The notes below the pieces were generated by a model, which was not told the origin of the DNA, made no database searches, and saw nothing but the letters and a program-made list of their open reading frames with translations. Both the position numbers and the translations under genes were made by a program. From Flavobacteriales bacterium (lineage in GTDB: Bacteria; Bacteroidota; Bacteroidia; Flavobacteriales_F; PHOS-HE28), in NCBI GenBank assembly GCA_016703005.1, contig JADJCX010000008.1, forward strand, positions 1 through 64,000: a DNA stretch of 64,000 nucleotides. Reading direction: 5' to 3'. Shown piece by piece: positions 7,891 to 15,997 of the stretch; position 1 is the stretch's first letter, and each line of letters begins with the position of its first letter.

Positions 7891-8379
7891 ATGAGAAAGT
7901 CACCCTATATGAGCCCGATGGAACGCTGGCACGACCAGCGCCAAACGATCAACCAACTGCATTTCATTTATCAGTGGTTGCGCCGCACGTTGCCCAAATT
8001 AACCCGACGAGTAACAGCTGATCCAGTGGTGCAAATGCTCGAAGCACATCGCCTCAGCGTGAAGCGCATCGATGAGCGGTTGAAGTTGGCCGCCCATCAT
8101 CATGGTCAACCTCCGCAGCCGTGCTTCAATGAAACGGCCAATCCGCTCCTGAGCGAATTCTACGCGGCTGAGCGCAAGGCACCTCGTGCGGAACGCGCCG
8201 GCGTTGTGGTGAAGTCGCTCCAACTGGTACGCGAGTACCTGCTCGAAACGTGGAACCGGTTGAACGATACGCTGACCGAGGACGAGAACGGTTTCCGCAA
8301 CGAGGTGAAAGCCCTGATGCGGCAAGAGGAGGAACTGTACAAGGAACTGGTGGCGCTGCGGGAACGCGTCGGTCGCTAG
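7891..8379 (+). CDS. Helical protein of unknown function
   Basis: This encodes up to 162 residues, with ATGs at 7891, 7909 and 7918 all possible. The protein is predicted to be almost all helical. The pair INQLHFIYQWLRRTLPKL and VQMLEAHRLSVKRIDERL resembles the first helices of ferritin-like DUF892 (YciF-type) proteins, but the metal-binding Glu/His pattern is not evident. A second helical pair follows (VVVKSLQLVREYLLETWNRL, EVKALMRQEEELYKELVAL). No function is assigned. It ends 4 bases before the convergent T9SS gene. Confidence 0.55.
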   Translation: MRKSPYMSPMERWHDQRQTINQLHFIYQWLRRTLPKLTRRVTADPVVQMLEAHRLSVKRIDERLKLAAHHHGQPPQPCFNETANPLLSEFYAAERKAPRAERAGVVVKSLQLVREYLLETWNRLNDTLTEDENGFRNEVKALMRQEEELYKELVALRERVGR

Positions 8380-8383
8380 TGCC

Positions 8384-9211
8384 TTACTCCTTGACGATGC
8401 GCTGGTAACGCCACGCGTTGTCGAGCAACGCACCCAACAAGTAAGTGCCGCTCGCCAGATCGGCCATGGGAATGCCCGCTGCGTTCACCGTGCCGGTGCG
8501 CAGCAACCTGCCATCGTTGTGCAGCAAGCGGTACGGAGTGTTGGGCGCAGCGCCCACCAGTTGCACCGAATGCACAACAGGGTTGGGGAAAAAGAGCGGT
8601 GTGGTGCTGCCCACCTCGGCAACGGCCGTTATCGGTGCCAGGTCGAAACCGATGTCCTGCCATGTGGTCACCACGCTTTCGCCGGTGGGGCTGGTGAGGT
8701 CGCTCCAGTAGAGTTTGCGCCCGGCCATGTTGGTACTGTACGTGCCGAAGTTGGTGGTGGCACTACCGGTGAAGCTGATGTCGACCACGAGTGTCAACGC
8801 TGCATCGTAGGCGAAGGTGCTGTCCAGTTCGATCGCGAACCAATCGCCGGTGGCCCCGGGTGCAATGGTGTACGATGCGCTCGTGAGCACGGTGTCGAGA
8901 CCCGTGAAAAAGGTGTTGCCACCGGCGAACGTGGTGGCGCCCGTTTGCACCATGCGCACCCTGAAGTCGGTGAGCGTGTTGCCGCTGGCCTGGCCTGTGG
9001 TGCCGTAACGGTAGTAGATGCGCGTGATGCTGCCGTCGGCCGCGCCCGTGAGGTCGCCCGGTGCATAGATGCACTGGCTGTGGTTGGCGGTGCTGAGGTT
9101 GCCCAGCAGGAAGGTGCTGTTGCTGGTGCCGCAACATTTCTGCACGGTCTGTCCGTTGCTGAAGCTGAGCGAAAGGAGACCGAGTACGACGAGAGCGGAA
9201 CGACGGATCAT
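8384..9211 (-). CDS. Secreted T9SS cargo protein with C-terminal sorting domain
   Basis: This encodes 275 residues. The signal peptide is MIRRSALVVLGLLSLSFSNGQ. Residues 25-195 form a beta-rich domain (CIYAPGDLTGAADGSITRIYYRYG, split here, and DTVLTSASYTIAP, WFAIELDSTFAYDAALTLVVDI) common in Bacteroidota surface proteins. The last 75 residues are a type A sorting domain: FFPNPVVHSVQLVGA, YRLLHNDGRLLRTGTV, MADLASGTYLLGAL and a basic end RYQRIVKE. Export by Sec, then by T9SS to the cell surface, is inferred from that tail. The ligand or role is unknown. Confidence 0.8.
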   Translation of the reverse strand: MIRRSALVVLGLLSLSFSNGQTVQKCCGTSNSTFLLGNLSTANHSQCIYAPGDLTGAADGSITRIYYRYGTTGQASGNTLTDFRVRMVQTGATTFAGGNTFFTGLDTVLTSASYTIAPGATGDWFAIELDSTFAYDAALTLVVDISFTGSATTNFGTYSTNMAGRKLYWSDLTSPTGESVVTTWQDIGFDLAPITAVAEVGSTTPLFFPNPVVHSVQLVGAAPNTPYRLLHNDGRLLRTGTVNAAGIPMADLASGTYLLGALLDNAWRYQRIVKE

Positions 9212-9273
9212 GGGTGTGTGGATGAGGCAAACAAGATAACGGTGGAACGATCGTACCGCGTTACTTCACCCCC

Positions 9274-10146
9274 ATGATGCGACCTTCCACCAGCGCCCAC
9301 CGAGCACTCCTTGCACCGTTCATCCTGCTGTCCCTGCACGCTGGCGCACAACTGTTGCCGGCCTATGCGCTCTTCGACGGCCAAGGGAAGAAGATCTCCC
9401 ACGAGCGCATGCTGCGCACCGTTGCTGGCGGCGATATCATCCTGTTCGGCGAAGAGCACGACAACGCCATTGCGCACTGGTTGCAGCTGGTGGTGGCCCG
9501 CGACCTGGCCGCCCGTGGCCCGCTGATGATGGGTGCCGAGATGATCGAGGCCGATGACCAACCGGTGCTGGAGCGTTACCTGCGGGGCGAGATCGACCAG
9601 GCGGCGTTCGACACGCTCGCACGCCTATGGAAGAACCACCTGAGCGATTACGCGCCGCTGGTGGATCTGGCCAAGGAGAAAGGACTTCCTTTCATCGCCA
9701 CCAACGTGCCGCGCCGGTATGCGCGTGCGGTGAACAAGGGTGGTTTTGAAGCGCTCGATACGGTGCCCGCTGTGCAACGGGCTTGGCTGGCGCCACTGCC
9801 CATCGCCTTCGATCCGGCGTTGCCGGGTTATGTGAAGATGCTGACGATGATGGGCGACCACGGCACCCCGTCCATGGTGCAAGCACAGGCGCTGAAGGAT
9901 GCCACCATGGCCCACTTCATCGCGCAGCACGCGAAGAAGGGCACGCGGTTCCTGCATTTCAACGGTAGCTTCCACAGCGACTTCCACGAAGGCATCGGGT
10001 GGTACCTGCAGCGCTTGTTGCCCGATCTGAGGCGTGTCACCATCGCCACGGTGACGCAGGAGCAGTTGAAGACCTTGGACAAGGAGCACCTGGGCAAGGC
10101 CGATATCATCCTGTGCGTGGATGCCGCCATTCCCGGCACACACTGA
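9274..10146 (+). CDS. ChaN-like (DUF399) haem/iron-uptake family protein
   Basis: This encodes 290 residues. A signal peptide (MMRPSTSAHRALLAPFILLS...HAGAQ) precedes the ChaN-like domain. Conserved blocks visible are DIILFGEEHDNAIAHWLQL, GAEMIEADDQPVLERYL, WKNHLSDYAPLVDLAKE, GLPFIATNVPRRYARAV, QALKDATMAHFIAQHA and FLHFNGSFHSDFHEGIGWYL. ChaN of Campylobacter is a haem-binding lipoprotein linked to iron uptake. Here the signal lacks a lipobox Cys, so the protein is probably soluble in the periplasm or exported. The EEHD and NGSFHSD His residues are those expected near the ligand site. It is transcribed away from the T9SS gene at 9211. Confidence 0.85.
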   Translation: MMRPSTSAHRALLAPFILLSLHAGAQLLPAYALFDGQGKKISHERMLRTVAGGDIILFGEEHDNAIAHWLQLVVARDLAARGPLMMGAEMIEADDQPVLERYLRGEIDQAAFDTLARLWKNHLSDYAPLVDLAKEKGLPFIATNVPRRYARAVNKGGFEALDTVPAVQRAWLAPLPIAFDPALPGYVKMLTMMGDHGTPSMVQAQALKDATMAHFIAQHAKKGTRFLHFNGSFHSDFHEGIGWYLQRLLPDLRRVTIATVTQEQLKTLDKEHLGKADIILCVDAAIPGTH

Positions 10147-10259
10147 GCCTACCCGTTCCGTCAGTTCCGTTGCCCGCTCCGTCGTAGCGCTTGCCACCGC
10201 AGGTATCCGTTGCGGGTAGGTTCGTTCCGTCATCCTTGGAGGGTATGACACGGACGACC

Positions 10260-10454
10260 ATGAAAACCTGGAACATGAACAAGACCGTGCGTTTCGGACT
10301 GGTATTGCTGGCACTGTCGTTGCTGGCCATGGTGCTGCTGCCCGCATGCAGCAAAGGCGACGACCTGTTGCCATCGGACAGTGTGGACGATAACGGAAGC
10401 GGGGGCCACGGCAGCGACGATGGTCCCGGTGACGATAATGGGGGCGGAGGTTGA
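10260..10454 (+). CDS. Very small lipoprotein with Asp/Gly-rich tail
   Basis: This encodes 64 residues from ATG 10260, or 59 from ATG 10275. The start MNKTVRFGLVLLALSLLAMVLLPAC is a lipoprotein signal with Cys in LLPAC. After SKGDDLLPSDSVDD the tail becomes almost only Asp, Gly, Ser and Asn, a flexible acidic tether that may bind calcium. No family is known. A strong intrinsic terminator at 10487 follows, supporting a real single-gene transcript. Confidence 0.55.
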   Translation: MKTWNMNKTVRFGLVLLALSLLAMVLLPACSKGDDLLPSDSVDDNGSGGHGSDDGPGDDNGGGG

Positions 10455-10486
10455 ACGGAATGGTAAGCCGACACACTGCTCACAAG

Positions 10487-10514
10487 CAAAGGCCTGGCGT
10501 AAGCCCGGCCTTTG
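10487..10514 (+). terminator. Intrinsic terminator
   Basis: Arms CAAAGGCC and GGCCTTTG enclose a 12-base loop between the small lipoprotein gene and the minus-strand gene at 10535. Because both arms end in A/T runs it could serve both strands. Confidence 0.7.
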
Positions 10515-10534
10515 TCGTTGAACACCGGCGGGAT

Positions 10535-10954
10535 TCAGCTACCCGTGCTCGCGTGCTGCTCGAGCTGTGTGCTCAGCCATGCGCGGGCTTCTTTCTCGTT
10601 GTCGGTAACGTGGATGCGGTGCATCTGGGGGAAGTGTGCGAAGTAGAGTTTCACCAGCAGTTCGATCATGGTGGCTTTCGCTACTACTGCCGTCGCTAAC
10701 ACGTTTCCCGGCTCCCGTCCGTGGACAAACGATCCCTTGTCCATGGCGTTGAGCTGGTAATCCACGTCGTCGGGAATGATGGTGAGCATTCCGTAGGGCT
10801 TGGTCCCCATGATCTTACGTCTCAGCTCCTGCACCTCAGTCATGTCTTCCAAGGTGAGCGTGCAGCCCGGTGCGTAATGGATCTCTACAAAGTCCGGCCG
10901 CACCCGTACGAGTTTGGCGATGCTGGTGGAGTATTCGCGTGGTTCAAGGGTCAT
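10535..10954 (-). CDS. DUF7793/STAS-like domain protein
   Basis: This encodes 139 residues from ATG 10954. The pattern FVEIHYAPGCTLTLEDMTEVQELRR (abridged) followed by PYGMLTIIPDDVDYQLNAMD and TAVVAKATMIELLVKLYF matches the small alpha/beta proteins of Bacteroidota annotated as DUF7793 or SpoIIAA/STAS-like. The fold carries one sheet and packing helices, and no catalytic motif is seen. The role is unknown; such genes are often single. The frame is open upstream to 11044, but the family begins near the chosen start. Confidence 0.65.
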   Translation of the reverse strand: MTLEPREYSTSIAKLVRVRPDFVEIHYAPGCTLTLEDMTEVQELRRKIMGTKPYGMLTIIPDDVDYQLNAMDKGSFVHGREPGNVLATAVVAKATMIELLVKLYFAHFPQMHRIHVTDNEKEARAWLSTQLEQHASTGS

Positions 10955-11069
10955 GGGAATGGTACACCGACGGGTGGGGAGGCGGTGTGCATCGAAGGTA
11001 ATCGGATGTGGTATTGACCATGTTAAGAACGGCGCTGCCGGCAATTGGCTTCACCGGTATGTTCGCCCC

Positions 11070-12401
11070 ATGTCAGCCACCCAGCGCCTGTTGATCGTCG
11101 ACGATGAGCCACAACTGCGCAACATGCTGCAGCGGTTGTTCGAGAGCGAGGGCTATGCCGTGACGGCGGCGGCCGATGGTGCGCAGGCGATGCAACGGTT
11201 GAAGGCACAACGCTTCCACGTGGTGCTCTGCGATGTGAAGCTGCCCGATGCCAACGGCGTGGAACTCACCAAGGCGATCAAGAGCCAACAGCCCGAAGCG
11301 GAGGTGATCGTCTTCACCGCCTTCGGCGATGTGCATGATGCCGTGCGCGCGGTGCAGAACGGTGCGTTCGACTACCTGGTGAAGGGCGATGACAACAACA
11401 AGCTGGTGCCCACCGTGGCGCGCGCATTGGAGAAGAACGCAGTGGTGGTCCGTGCTCCGAAGGCGATGACCGCGAAGTCCTTCGATGCGATCACCGGCCG
11501 TTCGCCCGCCATCGCGCAAGCGCTCGACCTGTCGCGCAAAGTGGCACCTACCGATGCCACCGTACTGCTCATGGGCGAGACCGGCACCGGCAAGGAAGTG
11601 TTCGCCACTGCGATCCACGCGGCCAGCGCGCGCAGCGGCAAACCGTTCCTGCCGATCAACTGCGGTGCGCTCAGCCGTGAGCTGCTCGATAGTGAACTCT
11701 TCGGGCATGTGGCCGGTGCCTTCACCGGCGCCTTGAAAGACAAGAAAGGACTGGTGGAAGCCGCGGCGGGCGGCACGCTCTTCCTCGACGAGATCGGTGA
11801 ACTGCCGACCGACCTGCAAGCCAAGTTGCTGCGCGTCCTGGAGACCGGTGACTACCTGCGCGTGGGCGATACGAAACCGATGAAGGCCGATGTGCGCGTG
11901 ATCGCCGCCACGCACCGCGACCTGCGAGGGGAAGTGGCGAAAGGTGGTTTCCGCGAGGACCTCTACTACCGGCTCTCGGCCTTCATCATCAGGCTGCCAT
12001 CCTTGGCCGAACGCAAAGCCGACATCCAAGTGCTCGCGCAGCAGTTCGTGCTGTACTACGCCGCACGCTTCAAGAAACCGATCACCGGCATTGACGATGC
12101 CGTGAAGGAGCGGTTGATGCACCACACATGGCGCGGCAACGTGCGCGAGCTGCGCAATGTGATCGAGCGAGCATGCATCCTCTGCGATGGTCCACTGCTC
12201 GATGCGGCCTCACTGCCGATGGAACTGCAAAGCGCACCAGCGCCTACGACTTCCGCAGCCTACGATCTGGAAAGCGTGGAACGCGAACACATACGCCGCG
12301 TGCTGAAACAGACGGGCGGCAACAAGACGCTGGCCGCCGAACTGCTCGGCATCGGGCTCACCACGCTCTATGCGAAGTTGAAGAAGTGGGGGATGCAGTG
12401 A
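11070..12401 (+). CDS. NtrC-family sigma-54-dependent response regulator
   Basis: This encodes 443 residues from ATG 11070. The receiver domain (1-120) has VDDEP, phospho-acceptor Asp55 in LCDVKLPD and the conserved Lys in YLVKGDD. The AAA+ domain (about 145-380) has Walker A GETGTGKE at 169-176, the sigma-54 contact loop GAFTGA at 216-221, Walker B GGTLFLDEIGEL, and the second region of homology in WRGNVRELRN. The C-terminal Fis-type helix-turn-helix (about 400-443) reads VLKQTGGNKTLAAELLGIGLTTLY. All residues needed for ATP hydrolysis and RNA polymerase sigma-54 activation are present. The cognate kinase is not adjacent. Confidence 0.95.
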   Translation: MSATQRLLIVDDEPQLRNMLQRLFESEGYAVTAAADGAQAMQRLKAQRFHVVLCDVKLPDANGVELTKAIKSQQPEAEVIVFTAFGDVHDAVRAVQNGAFDYLVKGDDNNKLVPTVARALEKNAVVVRAPKAMTAKSFDAITGRSPAIAQALDLSRKVAPTDATVLLMGETGTGKEVFATAIHAASARSGKPFLPINCGALSRELLDSELFGHVAGAFTGALKDKKGLVEAAAGGTLFLDEIGELPTDLQAKLLRVLETGDYLRVGDTKPMKADVRVIAATHRDLRGEVAKGGFREDLYYRLSAFIIRLPSLAERKADIQVLAQQFVLYYAARFKKPITGIDDAVKERLMHHTWRGNVRELRNVIERACILCDGPLLDAASLPMELQSAPAPTTSAAYDLESVEREHIRRVLKQTGGNKTLAAELLGIGLTTLYAKLKKWGMQ

Positions 12402-12416
12402 AGTGTTTCCCCGCGC

Positions 12417-14750
12417 TCAACGCACGAACACACGCTCACCCTTGTTCCAGCGGAAAGAGGATCCCGGTTTTTGCGCTCGCTCCGGCGCTTGGGCGGTGGC
12501 CCATGTGCGCAGCACCGGTTGTTTGTCCGATCGTTGGCGGCTGCGCTCCATGATCGCACGGGCAAGCAGATAGCACACCGTGCTCTCCGCACCCTGGTTC
12601 AGGTTCACGCTATGTTCCTCAAGACCATCGTAGCAGCCGCCCGATGCGCGGTTGTACATCACCTGGTTCAAGTGATTGCGACCGAGGAACCACTCGAACG
12701 CCGTGTGCAGTTTGCGCTTGTGCTCGGGATCGCCGAAGACATCATGGAAGAGCGCGAGTGCTGATACGGTGTAGGCTGCATCGATCGGTTGTTCGCCGAA
12801 CAGGTCGGGTTGTATGCCGGGTTCCATCCATGATCGGTTGCTGATGATGCGCAGCATATCGCCCTTGAACATGCACCCCAACAGGAACTCGAAGCTGACC
12901 ATGGCCGTCTCGCGGTACGCAAGGCGTTTGGTTTCGGTATAGGCCAGCAGCATCGCTTCGGGCAGCACGGCATTGCCGTAGGTGAGGATGGGTTCGAACC
13001 AATTCCATTCCTCGGTGGCGGTGGCCTTGTGTGAACTCAACAAACGCTCCGCCAGTCGGTCGATCAGCGTGGTGATGCGCGGGCTCTTCCGCACGGAGTT
13101 GTACGCGTGCAGTCCCTTGATCGAGAACGCGATCGCCCGTGGGGAAGTGAGCTCGCTCACCCATGCGAAACTGTCCCAGAGCGCATGTTCGGCGTTGCGC
13201 ACCATGCGGGGCGGCAGCGCATCCTCGTGGGCAACACATACGCCCAAGGCCCAAATGGCGCGGCCGTTGCTGTCGTCCAGGTTCTCGCCGTCGTTCTGTG
13301 GCGTGAAGGCACCGTTCACATCGGCGTAGTTGAGGAAGCGGCCGTTCTCCTGTTGGCAGTGGATGATGTACGCGAGGTAACGCGAAGCCAATGCAATGTC
13401 GTGCGTTGATGCACCGTGATTGCTGGCGTGAGCGCAAACGGCGATGAGCGCGCGGGCATTGTCATCGACGGTGTGCCCGGACGCCTGGTCCGGTTCACTG
13501 ATGTCGCAGAACTGCAATACGCCCATGGGCCCTGTGATGCGCCGCAGGTGCTGCAACGTGACTTCGGGTGATCGGTAGCGCAGCTCCGCGCCTCCTTGAT
13601 GCTCGCGTGCGAATGTGCGTGCATGTGCAATGGCCACATTGTCCCATGCGGTAGCGCGCATGCGGTGCAACGCATTGCGTCCCATGCGATCCATGCGGTC
13701 GGGATCCACGAGCAGTTCGATCGCAGCGTGCGCCAACTGGTCAGGGCTGTTGAAGTCGATCAGCACACCGGTGCCATCGTCGAGCACTTCCGCAGCATGT
13801 GGTATACGCGTGGAGATCACCGGACAACCGCAGCCCATGGCGTAAGCGAACGTACCGCTCACGGCCTGCTCCGGGTCCTTCGAGGTGAACAGGTACACAT
13901 CCGTGAGTTGCAGGTACTCGAGCAGTTCATCGAGTTCCAGATAGTGGTTCACGAAACGCACATGGTCCTGCAAGCCAAGTGTTTCAACCTTGTTTTGCAA
14001 CTGGTCGCGGTATTGCTCGCCTTCTTGGCGCACCACCTCGGGATGCGTGCGACCGAGCACCAAGTACAGCACATTGGGTGAACGTTCCTTGATCGCCACC
14101 AACGCATCCAGTGCGGTCTCGATGCTCTTGTTCGAGCTCAGCAACCCGAAGGTGGAAAGCACTTGGCGGTCCACCAGCCCGTACTTCGCTTTCATGCTGT
14201 TCTTGTCGCGCCACTTCACCGGATGTGTGCCGTGCGGGATCACGGTGATCTTGATGGTGTCGATCGCGTAGTCCTCCTGCAGGATGCGCGCGGAGCGCTC
14301 GGTGAGCACGAGGACTTCCGTGGCCCGATCCGCCAACGCGCACATCATCTCCTTGCGTTCCGCTGAGGGTTTGGGCAGGACGGTATGGAAGGTGATCGCG
14401 ATGGGTTTGTTCACGGCATCCAGGAACTGCAGCAGGTAGTGTCCCTGCCCGCCATTGTACAAGCCGAATTCGTGCTGCACCCACACGCGTTCGATACGTG
14501 GATCGTTGTCCACTTCCAAGGCCAGCCTGATGTGGTCGTCCGGATCGGAGGTGTTCAGGATGTGCGTTACTTCATGGGGATAGTCGCGCGCAATGGGCGC
14601 ATCCTCCAACGCGCACACGGCATAACGATAAGGCCCAGTGAAGGTGCGGTTCAATGCGGTAACGAGGTCCTGCATGTAGGTGGCGATACCACAAACGCGC
14701 GGTGGATAGGAGGTAAGGACCAGTACATGGCCCGGTGCGCTGATCTTCAT
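12417..14750 (-). CDS. GT4-type glycosyltransferase fused to an alpha/alpha-barrel-like domain
   Basis: This encodes 777 residues. Residues 1 to about 385 are a GT-B glycosyltransferase: VLVLTSYPPRVCGIATYMQDL at the N-terminal donor/acceptor loop (abridged motif YPPRxCGIATY), QHEFGLYNGG, VIPHGTHPVKW, and SGTFAYAMGCGCPVISTRIP near the nucleotide-sugar site. Residues 400-777 are a helical domain with repeated aromatic motifs (SGHTVDDNARALIA, YLAYIIHCQQENGRFLNY, LDDSNGRAIWALG, WNWFEPILTYGNAVLPEA), like a six-hairpin glycosidase fold. It overlaps the upstream GH130 gene by 4 bases. The pair suggests synthesis and phosphorolytic trimming of a mannose-containing glycan in the cytoplasm. The substrate is inferred, not shown. 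Confidence 0.8.
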   Translation of the reverse strand: MKISAPGHVLVLTSYPPRVCGIATYMQDLVTALNRTFTGPYRYAVCALEDAPIARDYPHEVTHILNTSDPDDHIRLALEVDNDPRIERVWVQHEFGLYNGGQGHYLLQFLDAVNKPIAITFHTVLPKPSAERKEMMCALADRATEVLVLTERSARILQEDYAIDTIKITVIPHGTHPVKWRDKNSMKAKYGLVDRQVLSTFGLLSSNKSIETALDALVAIKERSPNVLYLVLGRTHPEVVRQEGEQYRDQLQNKVETLGLQDHVRFVNHYLELDELLEYLQLTDVYLFTSKDPEQAVSGTFAYAMGCGCPVISTRIPHAAEVLDDGTGVLIDFNSPDQLAHAAIELLVDPDRMDRMGRNALHRMRATAWDNVAIAHARTFAREHQGGAELRYRSPEVTLQHLRRITGPMGVLQFCDISEPDQASGHTVDDNARALIAVCAHASNHGASTHDIALASRYLAYIIHCQQENGRFLNYADVNGAFTPQNDGENLDDSNGRAIWALGVCVAHEDALPPRMVRNAEHALWDSFAWVSELTSPRAIAFSIKGLHAYNSVRKSPRITTLIDRLAERLLSSHKATATEEWNWFEPILTYGNAVLPEAMLLAYTETKRLAYRETAMVSFEFLLGCMFKGDMLRIISNRSWMEPGIQPDLFGEQPIDAAYTVSALALFHDVFGDPEHKRKLHTAFEWFLGRNHLNQVMYNRASGGCYDGLEEHSVNLNQGAESTVCYLLARAIMERSRQRSDKQPVLRTWATAQAPERAQKPGSSFRWNKGERVFVR

Positions 14751-15820
14751 GGTCGGGTCTGTTTCAATTGTTCGAGGAGCGCGGACATTTTCACGGAAGC
14801 CACAGCTACGCGTTCGTCCGCGGCGCCGTAGTAGATGTAGAGGTCATCATCGAACACCGCCGTGCCGGAGGGGAAGACGATGTTCTTCACATAGCCTTCC
14901 TTCTCCCATTCGTCCTGTGGCGAGATCAGCGGTTTCTTCAACCGGCCTATCACTTTTCGTGGATCATCCAGATCGAGCAGTGCCGCGCAGGCATGGTAGA
15001 TGAAGCCGTGGGGCGTGTCCTCGGCGGAGTGGTATATGATGAGCCAACCGTCAGCGGTCTCGATCGGTGGTGCACCCCCGCCGATATGGCTGGACTCGTG
15101 GCGCAGCAAAGGATCCATGACGATGTGCTGCTTGATGTCCATGATGTATTGTTCCCAGAATGTGCGGTCCAACTCCTTCGGGTCATTGAAGAGCACCAAC
15201 TGGATGCCGGGATGTATGCGGTGCAACAACGCGAACCGGCCGTTGATCTTCCGGGGGAAGAACATGAGGTTCTTGTCCCAGAGCAGGAGCTTGTCCGCCA
15301 TGTCCTCTCCCAAGCCATGCTCTTTCAGCATCTTGTAATGGAAGAGATACTTCGGGTTCAGATCCGGGCAGCAGTCGATCAGCTTTTTGAACTCGCGATA
15401 GGTGAACTGGGGCGTGATCACCGGGTGCTTGATGAAGGTCTTCAGGTCCTGCGAGGTGGCGTAAGCGCCCAACGCGTTCATGCGATCGTAGACCGTATAG
15501 GTCATGTAGTACGTGTCGTCGATCTTCACGATACGCGGGTCCTCGATCCCTTGCGACTCGTACGGATGTTCGGGCATCATGAGGGGCTTGTCCGCGCGCA
15601 TGGCCACCTCCCGTGGTCCCTTCAGAATACAATGCCCAACAGTTGAGTAGTTCCCGTGGCGAACAGCGCGGTAGAACATGTGCACCTCATCGCCCACTCG
15701 TATGCAAGCGGGGTTGAGCGCACCCGCGTTCTCGAAGCCGTGGTCGCTCTTGTCGAGGACGACACCGTGGCGTTGCACCACCAGTTCCGTTCGTGTATCC
15801 GTCAGCGATCGTTTTTCCAT
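14747..15820 (-). CDS. GH130 family glycoside phosphorylase
   Basis: This encodes 357 residues, the usual size for GH130. The five-bladed propeller markers are visible: ENAGALNPACIRVGDEVHMFYRA (abridged NPAxxRxGDExHMFYRA), GIEDPRIVKIDDTYYMTYT, LLWDKNLMFFPRKINGRFALLHRI, SSHIGGGAPPIETADGWLIIYH and VFPSGTAVFDDDLYIYYGAAD. The catalytic Asp is expected in the GIEDPR motif, and phosphate-binding Arg/His residues lie in LLHRI and IIYHS. Family members phosphorolyse beta-mannosides (mannosyl-glucose, beta-1,4- or beta-1,2-mannooligosaccharides) or hydrolyse them. There is no signal peptide, so it is cytoplasmic. It is translationally coupled to the downstream glycosyltransferase (ATGA overlap). Confidence 0.9.
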   Translation of the reverse strand: MEKRSLTDTRTELVVQRHGVVLDKSDHGFENAGALNPACIRVGDEVHMFYRAVRHGNYSTVGHCILKGPREVAMRADKPLMMPEHPYESQGIEDPRIVKIDDTYYMTYTVYDRMNALGAYATSQDLKTFIKHPVITPQFTYREFKKLIDCCPDLNPKYLFHYKMLKEHGLGEDMADKLLLWDKNLMFFPRKINGRFALLHRIHPGIQLVLFNDPKELDRTFWEQYIMDIKQHIVMDPLLRHESSHIGGGAPPIETADGWLIIYHSAEDTPHGFIYHACAALLDLDDPRKVIGRLKKPLISPQDEWEKEGYVKNIVFPSGTAVFDDDLYIYYGAADERVAVASVKMSALLEQLKQTRP

Positions 15821-15997
15821 GTGCGTTCCTCGGCCAGATCAGCCGTGGTCCGCCATCAGTCCAATTGCCGGTCCGAAAGAGACCTCAACAAGTGAATGTG
15901 CATTGGTCGCGGCATGTGGGCTACCACTTGCGCACTGCCATGGCGAGGCATGGGGGATCACCGCCCCGGATCGGGACGGATCGCCACAGTTACCCGA

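Noticed and set aside
11073..12125. 350-codon open frame antisense to the NtrC-type gene
   Set aside because: It mirrors a strongly supported coding frame in GC-rich DNA. It is rich in His, Gln, Val and Arg and shows no family motif.
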